From: an uncultured Prevotella sp.
Lineage (GTDB): Bacteria; Bacteroidota; Bacteroidia; Bacteroidales; Bacteroidaceae
Assembly: GCA_900314455.1 (NCBI GenBank)
Contig: OMVI01000102.1
Span: 1 to 35,958 of the forward strand
Reading direction: 5' to 3'
Length of the DNA: 35,958 bases
Shown: one piece after another, positions 25,128 to 31,989 of the stretch
Position numbering within the stretch: position 1 is the stretch's first letter
Layout of the letters: every line of letters starts with the position of its first letter
Position numbers and translations under genes: made by a program
Notes under the pieces: generated by a model
Told to the model about the DNA's origin: nothing
The model's input: the letters and a program-made list of their open reading frames with translations, nothing else
Database searches by the model: none

Positions 25128-25147
25128 AAGGCTACCGCCGCCTTTCT
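25119..25147 (+). terminator. Terminator overlapping the lipoprotein stop codon
   Basis: CGGCGGTA (25119-25126) pairs perfectly with TACCGCCG (25133-25140) around a 6-base loop and is followed by CCTTTCTT. The TAA stop (25125-25127) is inside the 5' arm, so a terminating ribosome would cover the stem. Confidence 0.55.
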
Positions 25148-25187
25148 TCACGACAACCGAACTAACCGACTAAAATCTTTATATATT

Positions 25188-25667
25188 ATGAAGCACATCG
25201 ACTTAAGCATAACCATAGGCTACTGCCAGCCACAGGAACTGTCTTCAGAGGAGCAGGAACTCATAGAGAAGGCAAAGGAAGCGACGCGCAATTCCTATTC
25301 ACCATACAGCAAGTTTGCTGTCGGTGCAGCACTACGGCTGAAAGACGGTACCATCGTCATTGGCGCAAACCAGGAGAATGCGGCATTCCCTTCAGGGCTG
25401 TGTGCCGAGCGCACCGCCATATTCGCTGCCCAGGCACAGCACCCGGAGCAGCCTATAACAACTCTCGCCATCGCCGCCCGCAATGCCAGCGGCTTCATGC
25501 CGCAACCCATTGTACCATGTGGCTCATGCCGCCAGGTGATGACTGAAATTGAGGACCGCTACAAACAGCCTGTCCGCATACTACTCTACGGCACCGAAGG
25601 AGTCTATGTCGTTAAATCTGTCAAGGACATTCTGCCCCTCTCCTTCATAGGCGACTCAATGAAATAA
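25188..25667 (+). CDS. cdd: Cytidine deaminase
   Basis: Deaminates cytidine/deoxycytidine to uridine/deoxyuridine in pyrimidine salvage. 159 residues, the size of the homotetrameric form. The zinc site is complete: C72 and catalytic E74 in CAERTA, C111 and C114 in PCGSCRQ. SYSPYSKFAVGAALRLKDGT (36-55) and GANQENAAFPSGLCAERTA (59-77) are the standard substrate-binding stretches. The start is preceded by an A/T-rich, Shine-Dalgarno-free leader. Confidence 0.95.
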   Translation: MKHIDLSITIGYCQPQELSSEEQELIEKAKEATRNSYSPYSKFAVGAALRLKDGTIVIGANQENAAFPSGLCAERTAIFAAQAQHPEQPITTLAIAARNASGFMPQPIVPCGSCRQVMTEIEDRYKQPVRILLYGTEGVYVVKSVKDILPLSFIGDSMK

Positions 25668-25747
25668 TTCACCCTTTACCCTTCTACATTATTCATCATC
25701 CACCCTGTTCTTACCTTTTTACTTTTCTACCTTTTTACCTTTCCCCC
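25662..25747 (+). other. G-depleted C/U-rich stretch between cdd and the J-domain gene
   Basis: Over 86 bases the plus strand has a single G (25707). From about 25711 it is mainly C and T, with repeated TACCTTTTTA-like blocks and a CCCCC run. It contains no stem that would act as a normal terminator. A possible weak -7-like site (TACTTTTTG, one base too long) follows near 25760. Confidence 0.6.
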
Positions 25748-25812
25748 GTGTTTAGGCATACTTTTTGTAGGTAATCAAGTAGAAAAGAAAAATGAATAGG
25801 AGGTTTTGAATT

Positions 25813-26514
25813 ATGGCATTTATTGATTATTACAAAATACTGGGCGTCAGCAAGGACATCCCGCAAGATGAAGTGAAAGCCGCTTACCGTAAGCGTGCAA
25901 AGCAGTTCCACCCCGACTTGCATCCTAACGACCCAAAGGCGAAGGCGAAGTTCCAAGCCCTGAATGAGGCTTATGCCGTCATCAGTGACCCGGAAAAGCG
26001 TGCTAAGTACGACAAGTACGGTGAGCGCTGGCGTGACGCTGAAGCTTTCGAGCAGGCACAAGGCGCATCCGGCGGTGGAGGTGGTTTCTCCGGCTTCGGC
26101 AGCAGAGGAGGTGACCCGTTCGGAGGGTTCGACTTCAGCAGTTTCGGAAGTGGCGGAGGTTTCTCCAGTTTCTTCCAGGACTTGTTCGGGAACACCGGCA
26201 GACGCACGTCAAGCCGTCAGAGTTATGGCTTCGGACGTCACAGCACAGGACAGATGGACGCAAAGGTGAACATCGACTTGTACACCGCTCTGCTCGGAGG
26301 CGACATTATCATACAGCTCAGTTCGGGCAAGAAGATAAAACTGAAGATTAAGGCTGGTACGCAGAATGGCACTAAAGTCCGTCTGCGTGGCAAAGGCTAC
26401 GACCGTGGCGACGGCACTTATGGTGACTTGATAATCACCTACAACGTACAGTTGCCTACACAGTTGAACGACCGCCAGCGTCAGTTGCTCATGGAAATGA
26501 GGGCTGCCGGCTGA
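25813..26514 (+). CDS. J-domain co-chaperone, short CbpA-like
   Basis: 233 residues. The J domain is at 4-70 with the Hsp70-stimulating HPD at 33-35 (QFHPDLHP). A Gly/Phe/Ser-rich region (about 80-135) follows, then a single substrate-binding beta domain (about 150-233: KVNIDLYTALLGGDIIIQLS, KIKLKIKAGTQNGTKVRLRG, GTYGDLIITYNVQLP). There is no Cys-rich zinc domain, so it is not DnaJ proper. CbpA proteins are about 300 residues with two beta domains; here only about one is present and the first is shortened. The Shine-Dalgarno AGGAGG at 25798-25803, 9 bases from ATG, is unusually good for this phylum and fixes the start. No CbpM-like modulator gene follows. Confidence 0.9.
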   Translation: MAFIDYYKILGVSKDIPQDEVKAAYRKRAKQFHPDLHPNDPKAKAKFQALNEAYAVISDPEKRAKYDKYGERWRDAEAFEQAQGASGGGGGFSGFGSRGGDPFGGFDFSSFGSGGGFSSFFQDLFGNTGRRTSSRQSYGFGRHSTGQMDAKVNIDLYTALLGGDIIIQLSSGKKIKLKIKAGTQNGTKVRLRGKGYDRGDGTYGDLIITYNVQLPTQLNDRQRQLLMEMRAAG

Positions 26515-26586
26515 CCTTCAGACGGTGAACGAGAATAAGATTTGTGTGAAAATAAGACATGTAAAATACAAGGTATGATATCCATA

Positions 26587-26620
26587 GGGCATGTATTGGA
26601 AAGCAGTACATGCCCTTTTT
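26587..26620 (+). terminator. Terminator after the J-domain gene
   Basis: GGGCATGTA (26587-26595) pairs perfectly with TACATGCCC (26607-26615), followed by TTTTT. Confidence 0.85.
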
Positions 26621-26971
26621 CGTTATGAAAGCTTTCCTATGAGATTGCGAAAGCTAAGCTACGAGAATAAAAAATAAATTATTTTTGGTTGATTTTTAAT
26701 TTATTTTTCTTCCATTTTTAATTTATTTTTCAGACGAGAACAATTTATTTTCCGATGCAAAAGTTATTCTTTCGCATTCCAACGGTATAACGATTAGTTT
26801 TAAAAACCTGAGTTGGGGGATTAGAAAAGTGTTTTGAGAAATCGCTAATCTCACATGATTTTATTACCCTTGTAGTTGTAAATAAAATAATATGTTTTGC
26901 GGTCAGCCACTTATCCATCAGGTGCTGATGAACAAAGAGTCTGTATTTTCATGTAAATAAGAAGGGATTTC

Positions 26972-27003
26972 TTTGGTAGTTTTCTCTTTTTGAGCTACCT
27001 TTG
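26972..27003 (+). promoter_or_regulatory. Promoter of the DUF234 ATPase gene
   Basis: TTTG (26972-26975) and TACCTTTG (26996-27003) are 20 bases apart, 48 bases before the start codon. Confidence 0.7.
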
Positions 27004-27051
27004 CAAATGTAAACTGTGATTTATATAAATTGCCATTAACATTTAGCACTT

Positions 27052-28365
27052 ATGGAATTCTACGACAGACAGGAAGAGCTTAGGATATTGCATGAAAACG
27101 AGGAACTTTCCAAAGAACATGCCTCATTTATGGTCCTTATGGGAAGAAGGCGGATTGGCAAGACTACCTTGCTGACTAAGGCATTTGAAGGGGAACGGTA
27201 CGCCTATCTTTTCGTGTCACGCGACAGTGAGGCCCTCCTTTGCGGCAAGTTCCAGAGGGCGCTGGAAGAGCAGATAGGCATCCACGTCTATGGCAGCATC
27301 ACCCGTCTGCGGGAATTGTTCGAGGTCATCATGAAGGAATCCCTGCAAAGACATTTCACCCTTATAATAGACGAGTTCCAGGATTTATATAAGGTAAACA
27401 GCAGCTCATTCAGCGACATGCAGGACATTTGGGACAGATACCACTCCCGATCAAAGATTAATTTGATTGCGTGCGGCAGTATCCATTCACTTATGAAGCG
27501 TATCTTCGAGGACAATTCTGAGCCGCTTTACGGGCGCCCTACCTCAAAAATGACAATACGTCCGTTTACGACTGCCGTTCTCAAGCAGATCCTTTCTGAT
27601 GCCAACCCCAGCTACGGGCCTGATGACCTGCTTTGCCTTTACATGCTTACCGGCGGCGTGGCAAAATACATAGAGCTGCTTATAGATGCCGGATGCACTA
27701 CCAAGGATAAGATGCTCAATGCCGTTTGCCGTCAGGACTCTTATTTTCTGAGCGAGGGTCACGACCTTCTTGTCAATGAGTTTCAGGGTGAGTATGGCAC
27801 TTATTTCTCCATATTGCAGCTCATTGCCTCTGGTCTGACAAGGAGGAGCGAGATAGACGGGACATTGCAGAAGGACGCCGGCGCCTTCCTGAAGAAGCTT
27901 GACGACGATTATGAAATGATTTCCAAGCTCCAGCCTGTCCTCGCCAAGCCGGGCAGCAAGACAAGCATATATGAAATCCACGACAATTTCCTGTGCTTCT
28001 GGTTCCGTTTCATTTATCCGTACCAGTCCCTCATCGAACGGGGTCAGCTGAAGATGCTGAGGAAATACATAGGCGAGCAGTACAACCAGTTCACGGGAAG
28101 AAGTCTTGAAAGATACTTTCAGGACAAGCTGATGGAGAGTGGCGATTATACTACAATCGGCAACTGGTGGGACAGAAGTGGCAAGAATGAAATAGATGTC
28201 GTCGCGCTTAACGAGTTCAACCATACCGGCATCATCGGAGAAGTGAAACGCAATCCGGAACGGCTAAGTATGAAAGACCTTAAAGAAAAGGCCGCAGCCC
28301 TGCCACGCAATCAGTTCGGACGCTACAAGATGGATTTCAAGGGATTCTCATTAAAGGACATGTAG
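27052..28365 (+). CDS. ATP-binding protein with C-terminal DUF234 (ATPase_2/archaeal-type ATPase family)
   Basis: 437 residues. The N-terminal P-loop ATPase has FYDRQEELRIL (start near 3), Walker A GRRRIGKTTLL (about 31-41) and Walker B LIIDEFQDL (about 103-111), then LIACGSIHSLMKRIF with a sensor-like Ser. Middle: a winged-helix-like region (LQLIASGLTRRSEIDG, start near 261). The C-terminal DUF234 domain has the pattern EIDVVALNE (380-388) and IIGEVKRN (394-401). D382, E397 and K399 fit a PD-(D/E)xK nuclease-like core. The role of this family is not established; it is patchily distributed, often multi-copy and seen in accessory regions. It stands alone with its own promoter, between a J-domain gene and a small convergent gene. 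Confidence 0.85.
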   Translation: MEFYDRQEELRILHENEELSKEHASFMVLMGRRRIGKTTLLTKAFEGERYAYLFVSRDSEALLCGKFQRALEEQIGIHVYGSITRLRELFEVIMKESLQRHFTLIIDEFQDLYKVNSSSFSDMQDIWDRYHSRSKINLIACGSIHSLMKRIFEDNSEPLYGRPTSKMTIRPFTTAVLKQILSDANPSYGPDDLLCLYMLTGGVAKYIELLIDAGCTTKDKMLNAVCRQDSYFLSEGHDLLVNEFQGEYGTYFSILQLIASGLTRRSEIDGTLQKDAGAFLKKLDDDYEMISKLQPVLAKPGSKTSIYEIHDNFLCFWFRFIYPYQSLIERGQLKMLRKYIGEQYNQFTGRSLERYFQDKLMESGDYTTIGNWWDRSGKNEIDVVALNEFNHTGIIGEVKRNPERLSMKDLKEKAAALPRNQFGRYKMDFKGFSLKDM

Positions 28366-28629
28366 TTAAAACGCATGGAAGATATTCGCTGCTTCTGATA
28401 GTCGGTCCACAACCAGGGCAACGGCAACAGGTTCGGCAAGGGCTTCCGTCTCATTCGGTGGATAAAGGCAAGATTTAGGATGACGAGCTGCGCCCACTTT
28501 AGTAAGGCAGCGAATTCCGACATCGTATGCCGGACGGTTCTTGCTGAGCAGCTCGTTTATCAACTGGCTCCAATCAGTTGGGAGGGTTATATCAAAAAAT
28601 GCTTCCATAATGCGTAGTTTTGAAAGCAT
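28366..28629 (-). CDS. Small unrecognised protein
   Basis: 87 residues from ATG 28629, or 80 from ATG 28608 (MEAFFDITLPTDW), which looks the more natural start. It is mildly acidic, with a hydrophobic helical stretch near the end (EPVAVALVVDRLSEAANIF) and no signal peptide. It ends directly beside the stop of the DUF234 ATPase on the opposite strand, so the two are convergent with no space between. No promoter or Shine-Dalgarno is clear. I do not recognise the family. It may be a real accessory gene or a remnant of a longer one; coding status is moderate. Confidence 0.5.
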   Translation of the reverse strand: MLSKLRIMEAFFDITLPTDWSQLINELLSKNRPAYDVGIRCLTKVGAARHPKSCLYPPNETEALAEPVAVALVVDRLSEAANIFHAF

Positions 28630-28773
28630 TTGGTATAGAGAAAAGGCAAACCGTCAGCATTTTGTGCTAACTTCTTTGCTATTTTCGATTAGCTATTGAC
28701 TGAATTCTTTAAATCATACTACTCTGGTTCTGTATTGTCTTTTTCTTTATTTGGCTTATCAATTTTTTTAGAA

Positions 28774-29514
28774 CTAATAGCCTCCGGCGGATTTTTTATT
28801 AGAAAAAAATTGCGGGGAGGTTACAGTAGGAACCGTTATAGAATCCCATGGAGTTACCGGCGGGACATCAGTTGTATCAACCGACGGCGATTGCTCGAGC
28901 ATCTGGCTCCGCTCGTCGTCAATCTGCTCCATGATGTACTTCATGCAGCCATTCTTCATATTGGTGATTTGTGCCAAACGACTTTCAACGTCATCAGTGT
29001 TGCGGTAGCGACGATAGAAATCTTCGGAAGAGGAAAACTGACGGTAGGCTTGCTTCCAGTTCTTGAGGAACATATTGCAGAAGCCAAGGCGATAATAGAC
29101 ATCGCCTTTCTCATTATTGTAGCACACTTCAAGGTCTTTGGTAAAGTATTCGATAGCCTTTTCGTACTTCTTCAACTGGAAATAGCTTTCGCCGGCTGCA
29201 TAATAGTAAACGCTACGCTCGTGAGGGGCAAGCCCGTCGAGCTGCGGCAACACCTTATCGAAGTACTTTACCGCCTTGTCATAATCCCATTCGTAGTAGT
29301 AGCATAATCCTATGAAAGCCCTGAAGCGAGGGTTCAGCTTGTGGTTCTTGTCCAAAGGGAGAAAGAGAAGCAACGCTTCATGGTACTTTCCGCTTTGGAA
29401 GTACTCCATAGCCATGCCAAGTTTGTCGACGTCGGAAACTTTTTGCTGCGCGCCAACACTAGCAACACCTGTAAAAAGCATTGCCGCAAGGATTATACAT
29501 TTCAACTTTGACAT
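28774..29514 (-). CDS. Secreted/periplasmic tetratricopeptide-repeat protein
   Basis: 246 residues. A signal peptide (1-22, cleavage near VGAQQ) is followed by about four TPR units (about 30-180), e.g. AMEYFQSGKYHEALLLFLPL, AFIGLCYYYEWDYDKAVKYF, YYAAGESYFQLKKYEKAIEY and VYYRLGFCNMFLKNWKQAY. The tail (about 205-246) is Pro/Thr/Ser-rich. TPR proteins act as protein-protein scaffolds; the partner is unknown. It follows the folK-like gene by 9 bases on the same strand and is probably driven from the same promoter (29883-29912). Confidence 0.82.
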   Translation of the reverse strand: MSKLKCIILAAMLFTGVASVGAQQKVSDVDKLGMAMEYFQSGKYHEALLLFLPLDKNHKLNPRFRAFIGLCYYYEWDYDKAVKYFDKVLPQLDGLAPHERSVYYYAAGESYFQLKKYEKAIEYFTKDLEVCYNNEKGDVYYRLGFCNMFLKNWKQAYRQFSSSEDFYRRYRNTDDVESRLAQITNMKNGCMKYIMEQIDDERSQMLEQSPSVDTTDVPPVTPWDSITVPTVTSPQFFSNKKSAGGY

Positions 29515-29523
29515 TAGCAGGGA

Positions 29524-29877
29524 TTAAACATCCATATCGCTCCAGATAAGCTTCCTGAGCTTGTGCTCACCATAGCGTATCAGGTCGAGGTCAATGCTGA
29601 CCTGCCCTTTTACGTGGTTCTCATGGTTGTCACCCATGGTTATCTCTATCTGTTTCAGCCGGGCAAGGAGCCGTGGCTCGGTCATGTTGGTGTGACCTTC
29701 TACCAGACAGTTCAGATATTTGTTATCACCGGCAGGGCGGTCTGCCTCTGCCACAGGGTCAGTCCATACAGGTTCCGTAAAGGAGGCATCAGGGATAAGA
29801 TGGCTTAATATTTCTCGTGCACGTTGTATGTTTTCCTCCTGATTACTGTTCGATCCGAGGGAAATAATTACTTTCAT
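29524..29877 (-). CDS. folK: Short FolK-like (hydroxymethyldihydropterin pyrophosphokinase family) protein
   Basis: 117 residues, shorter than the ~160 of classical HPPK, which makes the folate precursor 6-hydroxymethyl-7,8-dihydropterin diphosphate. Recognised by the start IISLGSNSNQEENIQRA, ASFTEPVWTDPV, KYLNCLVEGHTNMTEPRLLA, LKQIEITMGDN and QVSIDLDLIRYGEHKL, which carries the Mg-binding DLD of HPPK in the usual RxxGxxxIDLDL context (here HVKGQVSIDLDL). The C-terminal part of normal HPPK is missing. It could be a minimal enzyme or a paralogue with another role. It has a clear promoter and is upstream of the TPR gene. Confidence 0.8.
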   Translation of the reverse strand: MKVIISLGSNSNQEENIQRAREILSHLIPDASFTEPVWTDPVAEADRPAGDNKYLNCLVEGHTNMTEPRLLARLKQIEITMGDNHENHVKGQVSIDLDLIRYGEHKLRKLIWSDMDV

Positions 29878-29882
29878 AACTG

Positions 29883-29912
29883 CAAAAGTAGTAATAATAT
29901 TTTGTTTTTCAA
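29883..29912 (-). promoter_or_regulatory. Promoter of folK-TPR unit
   Basis: On the minus strand TTG (29912-29910) and TACTTTTG (29890-29883) are 19 bases apart. The element interleaves with the rightward promoter at 29901-29931. Confidence 0.72.
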
Positions 29913-29931
29913 ATCATTTGCCGTATTTTTG
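29901..29931 (+). promoter_or_regulatory. Promoter of the glucosaminidase/LysM gene
   Basis: TTTG (29901-29904) and TATTTTTG (29924-29931) are 19 bases apart, 17 bases before the start codon at 29949. It overlaps the folK promoter. Confidence 0.68.
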
Positions 29932-29948
29932 CACTAACTAAATTCATA

Positions 29949-30884
29949 ATGCTGATGAATCGAACCGTTTTGCTGCTTATTGCTGTCAGTTTTTCAGTGC
30001 AGGCTATATGCGGACCGCGATATCGTTGGAACTCACGGTACCAGAATTATATAGACCAGTACAAGGACTTGGCTATAGAAGAGATGCTAAACTACGGTAT
30101 TCCCGCTAGTATAACGTTGGCGCAAGGGTTGCTGGAAAGCGGTGCCGGCGGAAGTGAACTTACTCAGAAAGGCAACAACCACTTCGGAATAAAGTGCCAC
30201 GGCTGGGAGGGGCGCGCCGTCTACCATGACGATGATGCCGCCAACGAGTGTTTCCGTGCTTACGACAACGCTGAGCAGAGCTATGAGGACCACTGTAAGT
30301 TTCTGAAACGGAGCCGCCGCTATCGCAGCCTTTTCGACCTCGAGCGCACTGACTACCGTGGATGGGCACGCGGACTGAAAGCTGCCGGCTATGCAACTGA
30401 CCCAAACTACGCACAGAGGCTTATCGACATAATCGAACTTTACAAGCTTCACCAGTATGACAAGGCAAAAAACTACGACAAATTCATGGTGAGGCGTGCC
30501 GAAATTGACAAACCGATTAGAGTTGGAATGACACTGCATCCAATCAGACGGTATAACGAAAATTACTACATAAAGGTTCGGCCGGGTGATACTTTCTATT
30601 CTATCGGCAAGGAAATCGGCATCTCAGGCAAAAAGATAGCTAAATGGAATGAGCGGGAATACGATGACAGACTGACGGTTAATGAGATTATCTGGTTGAA
30701 AAAGAAACAGAAACGTGCACCAAAACAATATAAGAAGCATCCGCATCTCGTGAGAACAAATGAGAGTCTGTATGACATTGCACAGTTCTATGGCATCAGA
30801 TTGAAGAGCATAATAAAGATGAACCCACAGCTGCAACGCAACGATTATCAAGTTCGCATAGGCGATGAAATCCGGGTTTACTAA
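29949..30884 (+). CDS. Secreted glucosaminidase-domain protein with LysM repeats (peptidoglycan hydrolase)
   Basis: 311 residues. A signal peptide covers about 1-20. A GH73/FlgJ-like N-acetylglucosaminidase domain (about 33-175) has ITLAQGLLESGAGGSELTQK with the expected catalytic E63, NNHFGIKCHGW, FRAYDNAEQSYEDHCKFL and YATDPNYAQRLIDIIELY. Two LysM modules follow: about 212-258 (VRPGDTFYSIGKEIGIS) and about 266-311 (VRTNESLYDIAQFYGIR), which bind glycan chains. It likely trims peptidoglycan in the periplasm. ATG 29955 is an alternative start two codons in. It is divergent from folK, and transcription ends at the hairpin 30926-30966. Confidence 0.92.
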   Translation: MLMNRTVLLLIAVSFSVQAICGPRYRWNSRYQNYIDQYKDLAIEEMLNYGIPASITLAQGLLESGAGGSELTQKGNNHFGIKCHGWEGRAVYHDDDAANECFRAYDNAEQSYEDHCKFLKRSRRYRSLFDLERTDYRGWARGLKAAGYATDPNYAQRLIDIIELYKLHQYDKAKNYDKFMVRRAEIDKPIRVGMTLHPIRRYNENYYIKVRPGDTFYSIGKEIGISGKKIAKWNEREYDDRLTVNEIIWLKKKQKRAPKQYKKHPHLVRTNESLYDIAQFYGIRLKSIIKMNPQLQRNDYQVRIGDEIRVY

Positions 30885-30925
30885 TCAACTGAAAGCGACT
30901 TTGAAACAGACGGATATACAAAACT

Positions 30926-30966
30926 AAAGCGGCGCGTCAGAGTTTTACCTCCGATGCGCCGCTTCT
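30926..30966. terminator. Bidirectional terminator between the glucosaminidase and ompH genes
   Basis: AAGCGGCGCGTC (30927-30938) pairs with GATGCGCCGCTT (30953-30964; one mismatch), followed by CTTT on the plus strand. It lies between two convergent genes. Confidence 0.75.
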
Positions 30967-31025
30967 TTATGTCTTTCTGTGTACGATTTCGCTTTGTAAA
31001 ATCATACTCAACGATAAGTTCGATA

Positions 31026-31625
31026 TTACTTCTTCATTCCCTTGTAACGCTTGTTAAGACCTGCAACAACCTGGTCGGTGATGTCGTAAGCGTCCTGAGC
31101 ATAGAGGATGTTGTCGCCCTGCTTTGCGAATATCATAGAGAACTTCTTGTCCTTGTTGTATTCGGCAAGGAAATGATGGATGCTGTCTGACAAAGCCTTG
31201 TTGTATTTCTCAGCTTCCTTCTGGTATTCTGCGCCTAAACGCTGCTGAAGAGCATCGCCCTCCTGTGCCTGCTGCTGAAGGCTTGCCTGTATCTGCTGTG
31301 CCTGCTGCTGGCTGTACTTGTTAGCCTGAACGCCCTGCTGGAAGTTCTGGGCTGCCTGCTGAAGGCTCTGCTGCTTGCCCTGAAGTGTCTTCTGGATATT
31401 GCTCTGCTTGCCCTGCATCAGTTTTGTTACATCTTTCCAATACTGATACTGGCTCATGATTGAATCAACCTCAACGTATGCAATCTTCAAACCATCCTTG
31501 CTGTCAGCCACCGTTCCCTTATCGGCAGATGCCTGAGTGTCGTTCTTCTTGGGCTGGTTGTTGCATGAAGTCATGCCCATGCCCAACATGGCTGTAACAG
31601 CCATAGCAATAAAAATCTTTCTCAT
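31026..31625 (-). CDS. OmpH/Skp-family lipoprotein chaperone
   Basis: 199 residues. The signal ends in a lipobox-like GMTSC (C21), so it is probably membrane-anchored, unlike soluble E. coli Skp. An acidic/polar linker (about 22-45) precedes KIAYVEVDSIMSQYQYW, the typical OmpH start. A long Gln/Ala-rich coiled coil (about 70-140) and the C-terminal FSMIFAKQGDNILYAQDAYD then DQVVAGLNKRY match the family. Skp-like chaperones hold unfolded outer-membrane proteins in the periplasm. It is second in a unit with the small membrane protein at 31632-31835, 6 bases apart. Confidence 0.9.
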   Translation of the reverse strand: MRKIFIAMAVTAMLGMGMTSCNNQPKKNDTQASADKGTVADSKDGLKIAYVEVDSIMSQYQYWKDVTKLMQGKQSNIQKTLQGKQQSLQQAAQNFQQGVQANKYSQQQAQQIQASLQQQAQEGDALQQRLGAEYQKEAEKYNKALSDSIHHFLAEYNKDKKFSMIFAKQGDNILYAQDAYDITDQVVAGLNKRYKGMKK

Positions 31626-31631
31626 TATTTA

Positions 31632-31835
31632 TTAATCGTTGTTTATTTTCTTTTTACGTGCCCTCGCTTCTCTGTCCTGGTCGAGAACACAATGAATGTT
31701 TTTGCTTTTCAGATACGGATTGTCCTTTATATGTTGCGACTTAATAGTCCCGTCCTTTATAACAAAGAGCCTGACGCACATTAAAGCTACCGCAATAGCA
31801 ATAATTAACATGCTCAGAAGGGAAATCTTAATCAT
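31632..31835 (-). CDS. Small single-span membrane protein
   Basis: 67 residues from ATG 31835 (MIKISLLSMLIIAIAVALMC). A start at 31892 is in frame but lies inside the promoter, so it is rejected. One hydrophobic helix (about 4-25) is followed by a charged tail with NIHCVLDQDREARARKKK. Similar short proteins with a C-x-x-x-QDREAR-like tail occur, to my recollection, beside OmpH genes in Bacteroidales. Function unknown. Confidence 0.72.
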   Translation of the reverse strand: MIKISLLSMLIIAIAVALMCVRLFVIKDGTIKSQHIKDNPYLKSKNIHCVLDQDREARARKKKINND

Positions 31836-31841
31836 TTTTCG

Positions 31842-31849
31842 TAACTTTG
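31842..31849 (+). promoter_or_regulatory. Possible -7 element for pepD
   Basis: TAACTTTG matches TAnnTTTG and would start transcription near 31856, about 130 bases before pepD. There is no TTG at -33. It points against the promoter at 31863-31892. Confidence 0.3.
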
Positions 31850-31862
31850 CATTAATTCTTTG

Positions 31863-31892
31863 CAAAGGTAGTGCAAATCGAAGACAATACAA
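31863..31892 (-). promoter_or_regulatory. Promoter of the small membrane protein-ompH unit
   Basis: On the minus strand TTG (31892-31890) and TACCTTTG (31870-31863) are 19 bases apart, an exact pattern match, and the predicted start is about 20 bases before ATG 31835. Confidence 0.75.
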
Positions 31893-31989
31893 AATAAAAC
31901 CCTGTTTTTATTTTTATTGCCATTTTCGTCTATTGCATCTATTCCTTCTATCAAAGTCTATAGACACACATTATTAATATATAATAGCA

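Larger units (their letters stand above)
26515..27051 (+). other. 537-base gene-free, AT-rich stretch before the DUF234 ATPase
   Basis: Besides the terminator (26587-26620) and the promoter (26972-27003), it holds a very T/A-rich segment (about 26668-26760). In it the 17-mer TTTTTAATTTATTTTTC occurs twice exactly (26693-26709 and 26715-26731), with partial copies on each side. A small hairpin CATCAG-GTG-CTGATG sits at 26916-26930. I see no gene. Confidence 0.7.

Noticed and set aside
26820-26860. GATTAG/CTAATC pairing upstream of the ATPase gene
   Set aside because: Only 6-7 bp with a long AT-rich loop; expected by chance here.
28696-29307. 203-residue plus-strand frame
   Set aside because: Antisense shadow of the TPR gene, whose signal peptide and repeats are clear.
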